38,543 nucleotides of DNA from positions 1 through 38,543 of the forward strand of contig JAJDUK010000049.1 of the NCBI GenBank assembly GCA_022826665.1, given 5' to 3'. The position numbers and the translations under genes are program-made. How positions within the stretch are numbered: position 1 is the first letter of the stretch; each line of letters opens with the position of its first letter. Under the pieces are notes generated by a model. That model ran no database searches and had not been told where the DNA came from. It was given only the letters and a program-made list of their open reading frames with translations. The DNA is from Alphaproteobacteria bacterium (lineage in GTDB: Bacteria; Pseudomonadota; Alphaproteobacteria; UBA828). Shown one piece after another: positions 7,257-13,805 of this stretch.

Positions 7257-7433
7257 ATGATCGCAGACCAGCTCGCCGAGGCGCTCCGCGAACTGAAGCG
7301 GGAAGCCATCGACGATCCCGACATCACCCTCGCCCAGGGTCCTCACGGAGAATTCGCCGAGTTGCATATCACGCCCCGCACCGAGCGGCTCGTCGCGAAC
7401 GCCCTCCGTGCCCACGACGGAAACAGCACATGA
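7257..7433 (+). CDS. small hypothetical phage protein
   Basis: Predicted 58 residues: a helical N-terminal half (MIADQLAEALRELKREAIDD) and a C-terminal part with HITPRTERLVANALRAHDG. Codon use matches its neighbours. The start is the ATG at 7257, or the ATG at 7237 if the C7 tract is one base short, which would restore the usual ATGA coupling. The stop overlaps the ATG at 7430. Function unknown. Confidence 0.6.
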   Translation: MIADQLAEALRELKREAIDDPDITLAQGPHGEFAELHITPRTERLVANALRAHDGNST

Positions 7434-7436
7434 GCG

Positions 7437-7443
7437 CCCCCCC
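7437..7443 (+). repeat. C7 homopolymer after an ATGA-coupled start
   Basis: The ATG at 7430 overlaps the upstream stop and reads MSAPP. With eight C it continues as NKAPMPCGIQP into the zinc-ribbon frame. As read it enters an unlikely Ser/Arg-rich frame. Confidence 0.6.
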
Positions 7444-7455
7444 AACAAGGCTCCG

Positions 7456-7644
7456 ATGCCTTGCGGCATCCAGCCGACTGACCGCCCGGTCGCCGTCGAG
7501 GACGTGCGCTGCTGCCGGTGCGGCCGCGAGCTCGCGGCCGGCGAGGGAGCCGTCACGATCGTCGGCATCGCCGAGAAGCTGCTCTGGCTCTACTGCCAGA
7601 TCTGCGCCGGCTCGTCCGGCTTCGGGCGGGAGGGGCTGAGGTGA
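7456..7644 (+). CDS. small zinc-ribbon phage protein
   Basis: Predicted 62 residues from the ATG at 7456, which has AAGG six bases upstream. Carries CCRCGRE and, about 30 residues on, YCQICAG, giving two CxxC pairs that should bind one zinc. The same frame is open back to 7408. A start at 7430 would be in frame with one extra C in the C7 tract. Ends in a GTGA overlap with the DUF1489-type gene. Function unknown. Confidence 0.65.
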   Translation: MPCGIQPTDRPVAVEDVRCCRCGRELAAGEGAVTIVGIAEKLLWLYCQICAGSSGFGREGLR

Positions 7645-8072
7645 GCGCTCCCCTCCACCTCCTGCGCGGCTTCGTCCAGTGGGAAGACCGGCGCACCGGC
7701 GAGCCGATCAAGACGGTCGACGAGGCCGAGTCCTGGGTGCGCCACATCGCCGAGTGCGGCTGCGAGCGTTTCTACACCTGGTCGAGCCGGACGCCGCGCC
7801 GCGCCGAGGAGATGGAGGGCGGCTCGGTCTATTTCGTGGCGAAGCGCCGCGCCTTGTTCCGGATGCCCTTCGTCGAGGTCGAGCCCGACGGCGACGGCTG
7901 CGCGATCTGCATGCGCCCGGAGCTGATCCGCTGCGAGCAGTACGCGGTCGGTTTCGCGCGCGGCTGGCGCTACCTCGCGGACAAGGATGCGCCGCCCGAC
8001 CTGGTGCGGGCCGCCGCCGGCGATCCCCCGCCGGAGATGGCGCGCGACCTGAAGGAGATGGGCCTTGCCTGA
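7641..8072 (+). CDS. DUF1489-like protein
   Basis: Predicted 143 residues from a GTG start. The order of motifs matches DUF1489, a family known mainly from alphaproteobacterial chromosomes: TPRRAEEMEGGSVYFVAKRR, then C-I-x-M-RPELIR, then FARGWRYLADKDAPPDL. Function of the family is unknown. Finding it in a phage early operon, between a zinc-ribbon gene and gemA, suggests capture from a host or a phage branch of the family. It overlaps gemA by eight bases. Confidence 0.75.
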   Translation: MSAPLHLLRGFVQWEDRRTGEPIKTVDEAESWVRHIAECGCERFYTWSSRTPRRAEEMEGGSVYFVAKRRALFRMPFVEVEPDGDGCAICMRPELIRCEQYAVGFARGWRYLADKDAPPDLVRAAAGDPPPEMARDLKEMGLA

Positions 8073-8727
8073 GCCCGCGAACGACCAGCGCAAGCGGCTG
8101 ATCCGGCGCATCCACGCCGAGGCCCGCTCGCGCGGCATGGACAAGGAGGCCCGCGTCGCGCTGCAGCGCCGGGCCACCGGCAAGGAGAGCTGCGCCGACA
8201 TGACGGCGGTGGAGCTCCGCAGCGTGATCGCCGAGATGGGCCGCTCCCGCGACCGGCTTCCCAGCTCGCCGATGACGGGCAAGGTCAAGGCGCTCTGGAT
8301 CAGCGCCTGGCATCTCGGCGTGGTGCGCGACCGCACCGATGCCGCCTGCGCCTCCTGGCTCAGGCGCCAGACCGGCCTCGACGCGGCCGCCTGGGCCAAG
8401 CCGGCCGCCATGGCGAAGGCGGTCCAGGCGCTCAAGTCCTGGCTCGCGCGCGAGGCGGGCGTCGACTGGCGCCCGCACCTGTCGCTCGGCCGCGACGGCC
8501 GGGAGCGCGAGGTCGAGCGCCCGCGGGCGCGGGTGCTGGAGGCGCAGTGGCGCATCCTGCACAAGGCCGGCCGGGTGCGGATCGCCGGCGACGCCGCTCT
8601 CGGCGCCTACGCCTCCGAGCACGCCGGCCTCGGCCGCCAGGACTCCCACCTGGCGCTCACCGACGAGCAGGCCGACGCGCTGATCCGGCACTTCGGCGAG
8701 ATGATCCGCGCGGGGGCCGCGACGTGA
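8065..8727 (+). CDS. gemA: GemA-like regulatory protein (DUF1018)
   Basis: Predicted 220 residues from a TTG start with GAAGGAGATGG just upstream. The N-terminal part matches the Mu GemA/gp16 family (RLIRRIHAEARSRGMDKEARVALQRRATGKESCADMTAVELRSVI). In Mu, GemA/Mor-region genes modulate host gene expression and DNA supercoiling during lytic growth. The middle (KVKALWISAWHLGVV, FLRRQTG-like text at about 95-105) and C-terminal helices also fit. Directly precedes the Mor gene, as in Mu. Confidence 0.85.
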   Translation: MPEPANDQRKRLIRRIHAEARSRGMDKEARVALQRRATGKESCADMTAVELRSVIAEMGRSRDRLPSSPMTGKVKALWISAWHLGVVRDRTDAACASWLRRQTGLDAAAWAKPAAMAKAVQALKSWLAREAGVDWRPHLSLGRDGREREVERPRARVLEAQWRILHKAGRVRIAGDAALGAYASEHAGLGRQDSHLALTDEQADALIRHFGEMIRAGAAT

Positions 8728-8825
8728 GCGCCTGGGCGGCCCACAGGCGCGCGCTCGGGCACCCCTGCCACGGATCATGCCCGGCGCGGCGATCGCGCGC
8801 ACACGGCGCGGACGCGGCCACGTGA
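8724..8825 (+). CDS. possible 33-codon coupled frame
   Basis: GTG-started frame linking gemA (GTGA) to mor (GTGA). Composition is Ala/Arg/His-rich with no motif. It may be a translational bridge rather than a functional protein. Confidence 0.3.
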   Translation: MSAWAAHRRALGHPCHGSCPARRSRAHGADAAT

Positions 8826-9163
8826 GCGCCGATCCTCCGCTCCCCGGCGTCCTCGCCGAGATCGAGCAGGCCGCCGGCCGCGAGGCCGCGATCAACCTCG
8901 CTCTCGAGCGGGGCGGCTCGGAGCTTTACTTCCCCTCGGCACGTCACCTGGGCGCACGTCCAGACCATCCGCTGGTGCTGACTCTTGGTTCCAAAGACGC
9001 CGCTCTGGCCGTCGCCGGCCGGCTCGGGGGCAACCTGATCTACATCCCGGCGGCGCGGCGCGCCTGCGCTGCCTATCTCGCCAGCGGTGGCCTGACCATC
9101 CCTGAAATCGCCGGCCGGCTCGGCATTTCCCGCAACGCCGCGCGTCGATACGCCGGCGCCTGA
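8822..9163 (+). CDS. mor: Mor-family transcription activator
   Basis: Predicted 113 residues from a GTG start; Mu Mor is 129. Mor activates the middle promoter of Mu by binding a dyad just upstream of its -35 region. The sequence has the family layout: an N-terminal dimerisation helix, a repeated beta element (ELYFPS at about residue 38, NLIYIP at about 77) and a C-terminal helix-turn-helix GLTIPEIAGRLGISRNAARRY. It is the last early gene. A long palindrome begins nine bases after its stop. Confidence 0.88.
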   Translation: MSADPPLPGVLAEIEQAAGREAAINLALERGGSELYFPSARHLGARPDHPLVLTLGSKDAALAVAGRLGGNLIYIPAARRACAAYLASGGLTIPEIAGRLGISRNAARRYAGA

Positions 9164-9171
9164 CGCGGCGA

Positions 9172-9220
9172 TTCATCGGACCATGGTCCGATGAACATTG
9201 CCGCCCGCTTCCCCCACAAT
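9172..9220 (+). promoter_or_regulatory. candidate Mor-dependent middle/late promoter with 24-bp palindrome
   Basis: Positions 9172-9195 are a perfect 24-bp palindrome (left half TTCATCGGACCA). A weak -10-like CACAAT lies at 9215-9220, which would put the start of transcription near 9227 and the palindrome at about -55 to -32. In Mu, Mor binds a dyad at about -51 to -36 of Pm, directly downstream of mor. The palindrome is seen; the promoter assignment is inference. Confidence 0.6.
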
Positions 9221-9293
9221 CGCCCGCACTGGACCCGGCGCCATCGCTCGCCGGGCACGCAACTGCCCCCCTAGGGCCAATAGGGAGTCCACC

Positions 9294-10037
9294 ATGCACC
9301 CATCTCGCACCAGACGAAGCATCCTGGCCGCTGCCGCCTTCGCCTTCATAGGCGCCCTGGCTGTCGCGGCCATCACGTTCTCGCCCGCGGCCGACGCCGC
9401 AGACCCGATCAAGCAATCCCGCTCAGGCATCTGCCACTGCCCTGGCGGCGACAGCTACGAGGCCGTGACGCGGTTCGAGGCGTTCGACACGATCGAGGCC
9501 TGCCTCGAGGCGGACGGCCGCCACCCGAAGAGGGGCCAGGGCACGTGCCCAACCACGCCGGCCGGCATCGACCCGATCGAGCACGAGGCACTCAAGGCCC
9601 TGGTCGCGACCCAGCGCGCGGAGATCGCCGGCCTGCTCTCGGATGTGGGCGAGCGCGATGAAGCGCTGGCCGATCTGGGGGGCAACCGGGACAGGTGGCG
9701 AGCGCACGCGCAGAATCAGGAGGCACGCGCCGAGCGGGCCGAGGCCAGCATCGACGCAGCTCTGGCAGAGGGTCGGGCGCTGGAGGCGGAGTACGCCGCC
9801 CTCGTGAACGACGCGAAGCGCGAGCGGCGTGTAGCCACGACCGCGCGCCAGGAGGCCGAGCAGCTGCGTGATGAGGCAGCCGCGCGCGAGTACGGCGCCG
9901 GCCCGCCGGCCCGCCGTGCCTGCCGGGACGCCCTGCGACGCATCGTGGTCGACGCCGGCACCGGCTGGTTCTCCGACAGCGTGAAGGTCGATGAGGACGG
10001 TCGCGCCGCGCTCTCGCGCGCCTGCTTGAGCCCCTGA
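9294..10037 (+). CDS. secreted or membrane-anchored coiled-coil phage protein
   Basis: Predicted 247 residues with AGGGAG upstream. Residues 1-36 are a basic segment and a hydrophobic stretch with an ADA-type cleavage motif, so it is exported or anchored. Residues about 46-83 have HCPGGDSYEAVTRFEAFDTIEACLEADGRHPKRG, a small Cys-containing motif met in phage-associated proteins and beside HNH endonucleases. Residues about 100-210 are a long coiled coil. The C-terminal 35 residues carry one more Cys pair. It is the first gene after the putative middle promoter, in the lysis region; a role at the envelope is likely but the exact function is unknown. Confidence 0.6.
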   Translation: MHPSRTRRSILAAAAFAFIGALAVAAITFSPAADAADPIKQSRSGICHCPGGDSYEAVTRFEAFDTIEACLEADGRHPKRGQGTCPTTPAGIDPIEHEALKALVATQRAEIAGLLSDVGERDEALADLGGNRDRWRAHAQNQEARAERAEASIDAALAEGRALEAEYAALVNDAKRERRVATTARQEAEQLRDEAAAREYGAGPPARRACRDALRRIVVDAGTGWFSDSVKVDEDGRAALSRACLSP

Positions 10038-10168
10038 CGCGCCCGGCAAGAGGATGCCCGAGGGCTTTGACGGGCCGCGACGCCAGATAACGCGGTCCTG
10101 AGCCCATACATAGAGGGCGGGACGGTACTGGCGACTGTCCCGTTCCGACCGAGACGAGAGAGGCGGCC

Positions 10169-10777
10169 ATGATGCTACGACAACGCATGTGGGACATGAT
10201 CGAGGCGGTGCTGGACTCGCGATGGCGGTTGCCAGCGATGCTTGTGCTGATAGCGGTGGTGCTCGGGATGGGCTTCAGCGGCATTGCCTGGGCGCAGGAC
10301 TCGTTCACCGCCGGCCGGGACGCCTTCGACGAGCCCCACCTGTTCAATTCCTTCTCCGAGTGGCTGAAGCTCGGGAGCGGGATCGTCTACGCGGTCATCG
10401 GCTTCATCGTCGCCGGCGGCGTGGCCTACGCCGTCATCAAGTGGGTCTGGCCGTGGATCGCGTCGTCCTGGGACGAGGCCCTGCTCGTCCTCGACAAGGT
10501 GAAGCGCCGGCTGGAGTGGGAAAAAAAGCACCTTGAGGCGCGCGCGCAGGTCGAGCAGCTGGAGCAGCAGCAGAAGGCGTGGGCGGCGCAGTATCCCGAG
10601 CGGGCGCCTGCCGCCGGACCGCAGATCATGCCGAGTGCGGCAACCCTCCCGGTCGGACCCGAGCCTCCGCAGGCTACCCTGGCCGAGGTCCTCGTCTTCG
10701 GCTTCTCCGTGACCGCGCGCTCCCTTCTGATCCTCGGCCTCTTCGCCGTGGGGGTGATGCTCGCCCTCTACATGTGA
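10169..10777 (+). CDS. membrane protein of the lysis region (holin candidate)
   Basis: Predicted 202 residues. Hydrophobic segments lie near residues 20-42, 70-90 and 178-200, with a charged coiled-coil stretch (residues about 105-145) between. The position right before the endolysin suggests a holin or lysis-accessory role, but the length and topology are not those of a standard small holin. The first segment ends AWAQ and could be a cleaved signal. A short inverted repeat (10118-10142, CGGGAC/GTCCCG) lies in the 131-bp gap before it. Confidence 0.55.
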   Translation: MMLRQRMWDMIEAVLDSRWRLPAMLVLIAVVLGMGFSGIAWAQDSFTAGRDAFDEPHLFNSFSEWLKLGSGIVYAVIGFIVAGGVAYAVIKWVWPWIASSWDEALLVLDKVKRRLEWEKKHLEARAQVEQLEQQQKAWAAQYPERAPAAGPQIMPSAATLPVGPEPPQATLAEVLVFGFSVTARSLLILGLFAVGVMLALYM

Positions 10778-10790
10778 GCAGCGCAGCGTC

Positions 10791-11459
10791 ATGAGGCTCG
10801 CCGCCTGGATCCTCTTCGGCCTCGTAGCTGGATTGCTCGCCGCGTTCTTTCTGAACGCGCCGGACGCCAACGCGGGAGATCGCGGCCGCTCGGCCGAGCT
10901 CCATCACGAGCGCTTCCGGTGCTCGGCAGACGGCATCCCTGACCGCTTCGACGAGTTCTTCCTCGCCGCGTCGAAGCGCCACATGCCGCCCGAGCTGCGC
11001 GGGCCGGTCGGCGCGTGCATCATGAAGACCATCTGCTGGATCGAGAGCCGTCACCGCGAGGACGCGGTCTCCGGGGTCGGCGCCGTCGGCTTCTGCCAGG
11101 TCATGCCCAGGACCGCCGAGGACCTCCTCAAGCGCAACAAGTGGCGCGGCGGCAACCTCCGGGAGGCGCGCTACAACGTCCAGGCCGGCGCGGCCGCCTT
11201 CCGCAACTTCTGGGATGTCTGGTACTTCAAGCGCACGACGGAGTGCCGGACCGAAAACAGCGTCGCCACCTACAACGCCGGGCCCGGCAACATGATCGAC
11301 GCGCAGACCGAGGCCGAGAGCAAAGGCATCATGGCCCGCTGCTGGGAGGGCATCCGGGCCGGCCTGCCGGCGATCACCGGGCGCCACGCCTGGGAGACCA
11401 TCAACTACGTGGACCGCTTCTGGTCGACGTGGCGCAGGCTTCGCGGGTACGGGCTGTGA
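10791..11459 (+). CDS. SLT-type lytic transglycosylase endolysin
   Basis: Predicted 222 residues. An N-terminal hydrophobic segment (residues 4-20, then NAPDANA) is a signal or signal-anchor sequence, so it may reach the periplasm by Sec without a holin. The catalytic core has the SLT pattern: E85 in CWIESRHRE, then AVGFCQVMPRTAEDL, and ATYNAGPG near residue 160. It cleaves the glycan strand of peptidoglycan at the end of the lytic cycle. Spanin-like genes follow closely, which completes the lysis cassette. Confidence 0.88.
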   Translation: MRLAAWILFGLVAGLLAAFFLNAPDANAGDRGRSAELHHERFRCSADGIPDRFDEFFLAASKRHMPPELRGPVGACIMKTICWIESRHREDAVSGVGAVGFCQVMPRTAEDLLKRNKWRGGNLREARYNVQAGAAAFRNFWDVWYFKRTTECRTENSVATYNAGPGNMIDAQTEAESKGIMARCWEGIRAGLPAITGRHAWETINYVDRFWSTWRRLRGYGL

Positions 11460-11854
11460 CGCGCGGTCTGTCAGAGGGGCGGCTGTCCGCAGATGACATG
11501 AAGCCTCGCATCGAGGTCTTCATTGCGCGGATTCGCGAGGCGCATCCGCAGATGGTGAACATCTTCACGCGCGGGTCGTGCTTCGATTTCCACCTGATCC
11601 TCCAAGAGGTCTGGCCGGAAGCGATCGCCTTCTACGATATGGACAACGGCCACGTTCTCACGGAAATCGGGGGCGTCCTCTACGACATCGAGGGCGACGT
11701 CTCACACCGGGAGCATGGCAAACTCACCCGCCTCCCTCACCCGGATCATCAACCTTGGGAGTGGATCGACGCAGCGAGGGGCAAGGGCCTCCCGCTGCGG
11801 GTCGCCCTCAAGAGACTTCCGAAGAAGCGCCGAAAGAAGGGCAAGTCGAAATGA
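11456..11854 (+). CDS. conserved phage protein of unknown function
   Basis: Predicted 132 residues from a GTG start overlapping the endolysin stop. Central text (TRGSCFDFHLILQEVWPEAIAFYDMDNGHVLTEIGG) is of a type found in many phages near lysis genes, with no known function. The C terminus is very basic (LPKKRRKKGKSK). It overlaps the next gene by ATGA. Confidence 0.7.
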   Translation: MTRGLSEGRLSADDMKPRIEVFIARIREAHPQMVNIFTRGSCFDFHLILQEVWPEAIAFYDMDNGHVLTEIGGVLYDIEGDVSHREHGKLTRLPHPDHQPWEWIDAARGKGLPLRVALKRLPKKRRKKGKSK

Positions 11855-12279
11855 TCGGCGTCGGCTCCCTCGCCTCGATCGCCGGCGGCGGGCTCATGAA
11901 GAAGATCATGATCCCGCTGGCCCTGGTCGCGGCTATCCTCGGGCTTCTGGTGTTCCGCACCATCCTCGACAATGCCGCGTCGGCCGGCGCCGGCCGCGTC
12001 GAGATCATGCGTCAGGCGGATGCTGCCGCAACGACGCGGGAAGCGCTCGAGCGCTCACAAGCCGGATCGGCCGCTCTCCAGAATGCCCTCCAGGAACGGG
12101 AGGGGACGCTCAGGAGCGCGTGGGACGAGAACGCCTCATTGGAGGACCGCCTTGCCGAGAGCGAGCGCGAGGCGGCGGCACTGGCCGCTGAGCGGGCCGT
12201 TTCGACGGAACCTCTGCCCCAGGACAAGCCCGTCGCATGCCCGGCAAGCTGCCTGATCGCGATCCCGCTGGCCGAATGA
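11851..12279 (+). CDS. i-spanin-like (Rz-type) inner-membrane protein
   Basis: Predicted 142 residues. One transmembrane segment near residues 19-38 (IMIPLALVAAILGLLVFRTI) is followed by an Ala/Glu/Arg-rich coiled coil to about residue 120, the layout of phage inner-membrane spanins. It overlaps the next gene, a proline-rich lipoprotein, as Rz/Rz1 pairs often do. Together they would fuse inner and outer membranes after peptidoglycan breakdown. Assignment rests on topology and context rather than sequence family. Confidence 0.7.
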   Translation: MIGVGSLASIAGGGLMKKIMIPLALVAAILGLLVFRTILDNAASAGAGRVEIMRQADAAATTREALERSQAGSAALQNALQEREGTLRSAWDENASLEDRLAESEREAAALAAERAVSTEPLPQDKPVACPASCLIAIPLAE

Positions 12280-12602
12280 TGGTCAGGCTCGCCGTCGTCT
12301 GCATCGCGCTCCTGGCCGTCTCCGGGTGTGCCTTGTTCAAGGATCCGCCGCCGGCGCCCGAGCGCCGCGTGCTGGTGCCGTGCCCGCCCGAGCCGCCTCC
12401 CGTCGACTGTCCGCCGCTTCCCGAGCTCGAGGGCGATCTCCGCATCGACGCCGAGGGCAAGCCGTGGCTCGATGCCCGGCCCGGCGCCCTGGCGCGGGCC
12501 TGGCTGGATGCAAACCCGGTCCATGTCGAATGCTGGGCAGCGGTGCGCGTGTGGCGCGAGGCGCACGGGGCCTGCATCGCCGATATCGAGGACGACGACT
12601 GA
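12276..12602 (+). CDS. o-spanin-like (Rz1-type) lipoprotein
   Basis: Predicted 108 residues with ATGA coupling to the i-spanin. Residues 1-18 form a lipoprotein signal ending in the lipobox VSGC (C18 lipidated). A proline-rich stretch follows (DPPPAPERR, PCPPEPPPVDCPPLP), typical of Rz1 proteins. The C-terminal half (WLDANPVHVECWAAVRVWREAHGACIADIE) is longer than in lambda Rz1. Confidence 0.78.
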   Translation: MMVRLAVVCIALLAVSGCALFKDPPPAPERRVLVPCPPEPPPVDCPPLPELEGDLRIDAEGKPWLDARPGALARAWLDANPVHVECWAAVRVWREAHGACIADIEDDD

Positions 12603-12634
12603 CCCATGATGTTCGCGGACCCATGGAGCATCCG

Positions 12635-12907
12635 ATGAACGAAATCATCGCTGCCGGCATGATCATTGCAGCGGCCGTCGTCGGCTGGTTTGCCCGCCGC
12701 GTGCTGGACAGCACGCCCTCGGCCATCGGCGAGTTGAGGAAAGAGCTCGCGGACCTCCGGCTCGAGGTCGCGCGCAACTATATCAGCCGCGAGGACTGGG
12801 TGCCGATGACCAGCCGGGTGATGGGCATGCTGGAGGGCCACGGCGAGCAGCTTGCTCGCGTCGAGGAGCGCATTTTCGCGTGCAAGGACCTGCACCATGA
12901 CGGTTGA
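12635..12907 (+). CDS. Mu gp25-like small membrane protein (DUF2730-like)
   Basis: Predicted 90 residues from the ATG at 12635 with GGAG six bases upstream; an in-frame ATG lies at 12623. One transmembrane helix (residues about 4-22) is followed by a coiled coil with two helical parts. In Mu-like phages a protein of this shape sits between the lysis genes and the gp26/terminase genes. The family name is a context-supported guess. Confidence 0.6.
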   Translation: MNEIIAAGMIIAAAVVGWFARRVLDSTPSAIGELRKELADLRLEVARNYISREDWVPMTSRVMGMLEGHGEQLARVEERIFACKDLHHDG

Positions 12908-12916
12908 GGGGGGGGC

Positions 12917-13234
12917 ATGCAGTCCGTGATTTCCGAAACGATGCTGCCGGGGATCCGCTGGTCTCTCCTGCGGACGCTCCGCGTGGGCGGCCACCTGGGC
13001 GCGACCGAGACCATGTGCCGCGACGTCGTCGCGGCCGAGTACCTCGGCACCACCACGAAGGACGTGCGCGACCAGCTGCACTACCTGGAGACGCGGAAGC
13101 TGATCACGATCGCGCGCTCCGAGGTCGAGCCCTGGCGCGCCACGCTCACCCGCTACGGCTACGACGTGGCCGATTACCAGATCGACTGCGAAGCGGGGAT
13201 CCGCCGGCCGCCGAGATCGCCCGCAGGCGGCTGA
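12917..13234 (+). CDS. Mu gp26-like winged-helix protein (VpaChn25_0724-type)
   Basis: Predicted 105 residues. A G8 tract (12908-12915) serves as the ribosome site. The sequence looks like a winged helix: RWSLLRTLRVGGHLGATETM, then TTKDVRDQLHYLETRKLITI and a beta hairpin RATLTRYGYDVADYQI. Such a small HTH protein is found directly upstream of the small terminase in Mu-like phages. Confidence 0.75.
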   Translation: MQSVISETMLPGIRWSLLRTLRVGGHLGATETMCRDVVAAEYLGTTTKDVRDQLHYLETRKLITIARSEVEPWRATLTRYGYDVADYQIDCEAGIRRPPRSPAGG

Positions 13235-13235
13235 C

Positions 13236-13805
13236 ATGCCGCTGCCGGCCAAGATCGCCACGCTTCCGGAGGACGTGCGCCAGGAGCTGCACCTGCGGGT
13301 GATCGACAGCGATTTCACGGACTACAAGGGCCACTCGGAGTGGCTCAAGTCCAAGGGGTACGAGATCAGCTACGTGGCGGTCTGGCGGTATTTCCAGGAC
13401 GTCCGGGCAGAGATCCGGAAGGAGCTGCTCGCCATCTCCGTGTCCGCCGCTTCCGTGGGGCTCTACGCCGCTCTCGAGAAGCGGTCGGGCGAGGACTTCG
13501 CCCTCGCGTCCCAGGGCATGCTGCATCGCGTCCGGCACGAGAAGCTCCGGGAGGCGATCGATTCGGGCGAGATCACGCTCGAGGACCTGGAGCTCTACGA
13601 AAAGTTGGAGCGCGGCCACGGGCTGACGCGGCTGCGGAGAGAGCGCGAGCGGGCGCTGCGCTCCAAGAGGCAAGAGGCTGCGCCCGGTAAGGCCGCGCCG
13701 GCAGATCCTCGCGATCGCGCCGCGGCGGCGGAGGTCGCGAAGGGCGGCGATCCCGTCGAGACCATGAAGCGGATCCGCCGCGACGTCTACGGCATCCATG
13801 ACTGA
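13236..13805 (+). CDS. small terminase subunit (DUF3486, Mu gp27-like)
   Basis: Predicted 189 residues. Text matches DUF3486: an N-terminal HTH (LPEDVRQELHLRVIDSDFTDYKGHSEWLKSKGYEISYVAVWRYFQ, spread over residues 9-55) followed by long helices. It recognises phage DNA and directs the large terminase in packaging. The end overlaps the large terminase start by eight bases, as expected for the pair. Confidence 0.85.
   Translation: MPLPAKIATLPEDVRQELHLRVIDSDFTDYKGHSEWLKSKGYEISYVAVWRYFQDVRAEIRKELLAISVSAASVGLYAALEKRSGEDFALASQGMLHRVRHEKLREAIDSGEITLEDLELYEKLERGHGLTRLRRERERALRSKRQEAAPGKAAPADPRDRAAAAEVAKGGDPVETMKRIRRDVYGIHD

Noticed and set aside
10067-10095. TTGACG-like -35 in the gap before the membrane protein at 10169
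   Set aside because: No -10 hexamer at a proper distance.
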